Positions 6,372 through 6,433 of a stretch of DNA of 6,433 nucleotides are shown in pieces; the first letter of the stretch is position 1; each line of letters begins with the position of its first letter. The stretch comes from CAZTEB01 sp964612735 (GTDB taxonomy: Bacteria; Patescibacteriota; Microgenomatia; UBA1400; PJMF01). The notes beneath the pieces are model-generated. The model was not told the origin of the DNA, made no database searches, and saw only the letters and a list, made by a program, of their open reading frames with translations. A program made the position numbers and the translations under genes. The DNA lies in the NCBI GenBank assembly GCA_964612735.1, contig CAZTEB010000045.1, positions 1 through 6,433 of the forward strand, in the 5' to 3' direction.

Positions 6372-6401
6372 AAACCCCACCTTTTTTTGGTGGGGTTTTT
6401 T
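6372..6401 (+). terminator. Strong intrinsic terminator of the glyS unit
   Basis: A perfect ten-pair stem (6372-6381 with 6389-6398, with core CCCCACC/GGTGGGG) and a loop of seven T residues are followed by a T run reaching 6401. It lies 19 bp after the stop of the membrane protein gene and closes the glyS transcription unit. The opposite strand offers only three T residues after the stem, so it is mainly a + strand terminator. Confidence 0.92.
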
Positions 6402-6407
6402 GTATCC

Positions 6408-6413
6408 TATAAA
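6408..6413 (+). promoter_or_regulatory. Possible -10 box for the next gene
   Basis: TATAAA lies 9 bp before an ATG at 6423, just after the terminator, where a new transcription unit would begin. No good -35 box is visible; the only candidate (TTGGTG, 6387-6392, 15-bp spacing) would lie within the terminator stem. The spacing suggests a short or absent leader. Confidence 0.3.
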
Positions 6414-6422
6414 TCTTAAAGT

Positions 6423-6433
6423 ATGAAGACTAT
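6423..6433 (+). CDS. Possible start of a downstream gene (MKT..., cut by window end)
   Basis: An ATG after the terminator opens a frame reading Met-Lys-Thr before the window ends. Only its position after a terminator and a -10-like hexamer supports it; nothing can be said about the product. Confidence 0.25.

Noticed and set aside
1..6433. Possible alternative genetic code (UGA as glycine, or UAG as sense)
   Set aside because: The recognised genes are full length in the standard code without in-frame TGA, and UAG ends two of them at the expected length. The absence of TGA stops among six genes is too small a sample to mean anything.
1..6433. CRISPR array, insertion sequence, tRNA gene or defence system
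   Set aside because: No regularly spaced direct repeats, terminal inverted repeats with a transposase, tRNA cloverleaf or nuclease-like gene is visible; the intergenic space is almost entirely the T-box leader.

Overview
The window looks like a piece of a bacterial chromosome of about 45% GC, probably from the candidate phyla radiation (Patescibacteria). This rests on the gene set: a large membrane-anchored DUF4012 protein, a short RecO without cysteines, a single-chain glycyl-tRNA synthetase, and a small anchored protein with a GSCSAGGACTYH-type motif. It also rests on the very tight packing and the poor Shine-Dalgarno sequences. It is an inference from protein families, not a phylogenetic placement. 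All genes lie on the + strand, all six stops are TAA or TAG, and nothing requires a non-standard code, although three TAG codons at the extreme left edge need explaining.

Left part (1-1243): the 3' half of a mannose-1-phosphate guanylyltransferase gene, interrupted by in-frame UAG codons at its upstream side, followed 8 bp later by a polyprenyl-phosphate sugar-1-phosphate transferase. One makes GDP-mannose and the other loads the first sugar phosphate onto a lipid carrier, so this is the end of a surface glycan locus. Middle part (1244-3882): a 684-residue DUF4012 membrane protein and recO, two bases apart and probably one transcript, with a promoter that appears to start at or next to the DUF4012 start codon.

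Right part (3860-6433): a sigma70-type promoter inside the end of recO drives a compact T-box leader (about 3900-4042) ahead of glyS. Its antiterminator and terminator can be drawn base by base, and its UGGA bulge matches the U73 discriminator of bacterial tRNA-Gly. Uncharged tRNA-Gly should therefore switch on glyS and the anchored hypothetical protein directly downstream, up to a strong terminator at 6372-6401. The T-box terminator also appears to be the only terminator after recO, so it may separate the two transcription units.

The points most worth following up are the T-box with an unusually short Stem I, the repeated placement of -10-like hexamers 6-9 bp before start codons (likely leaderless mRNAs), the UAG cluster at the left edge, and the uncharacterised envelope protein placed under tRNA-Gly control.
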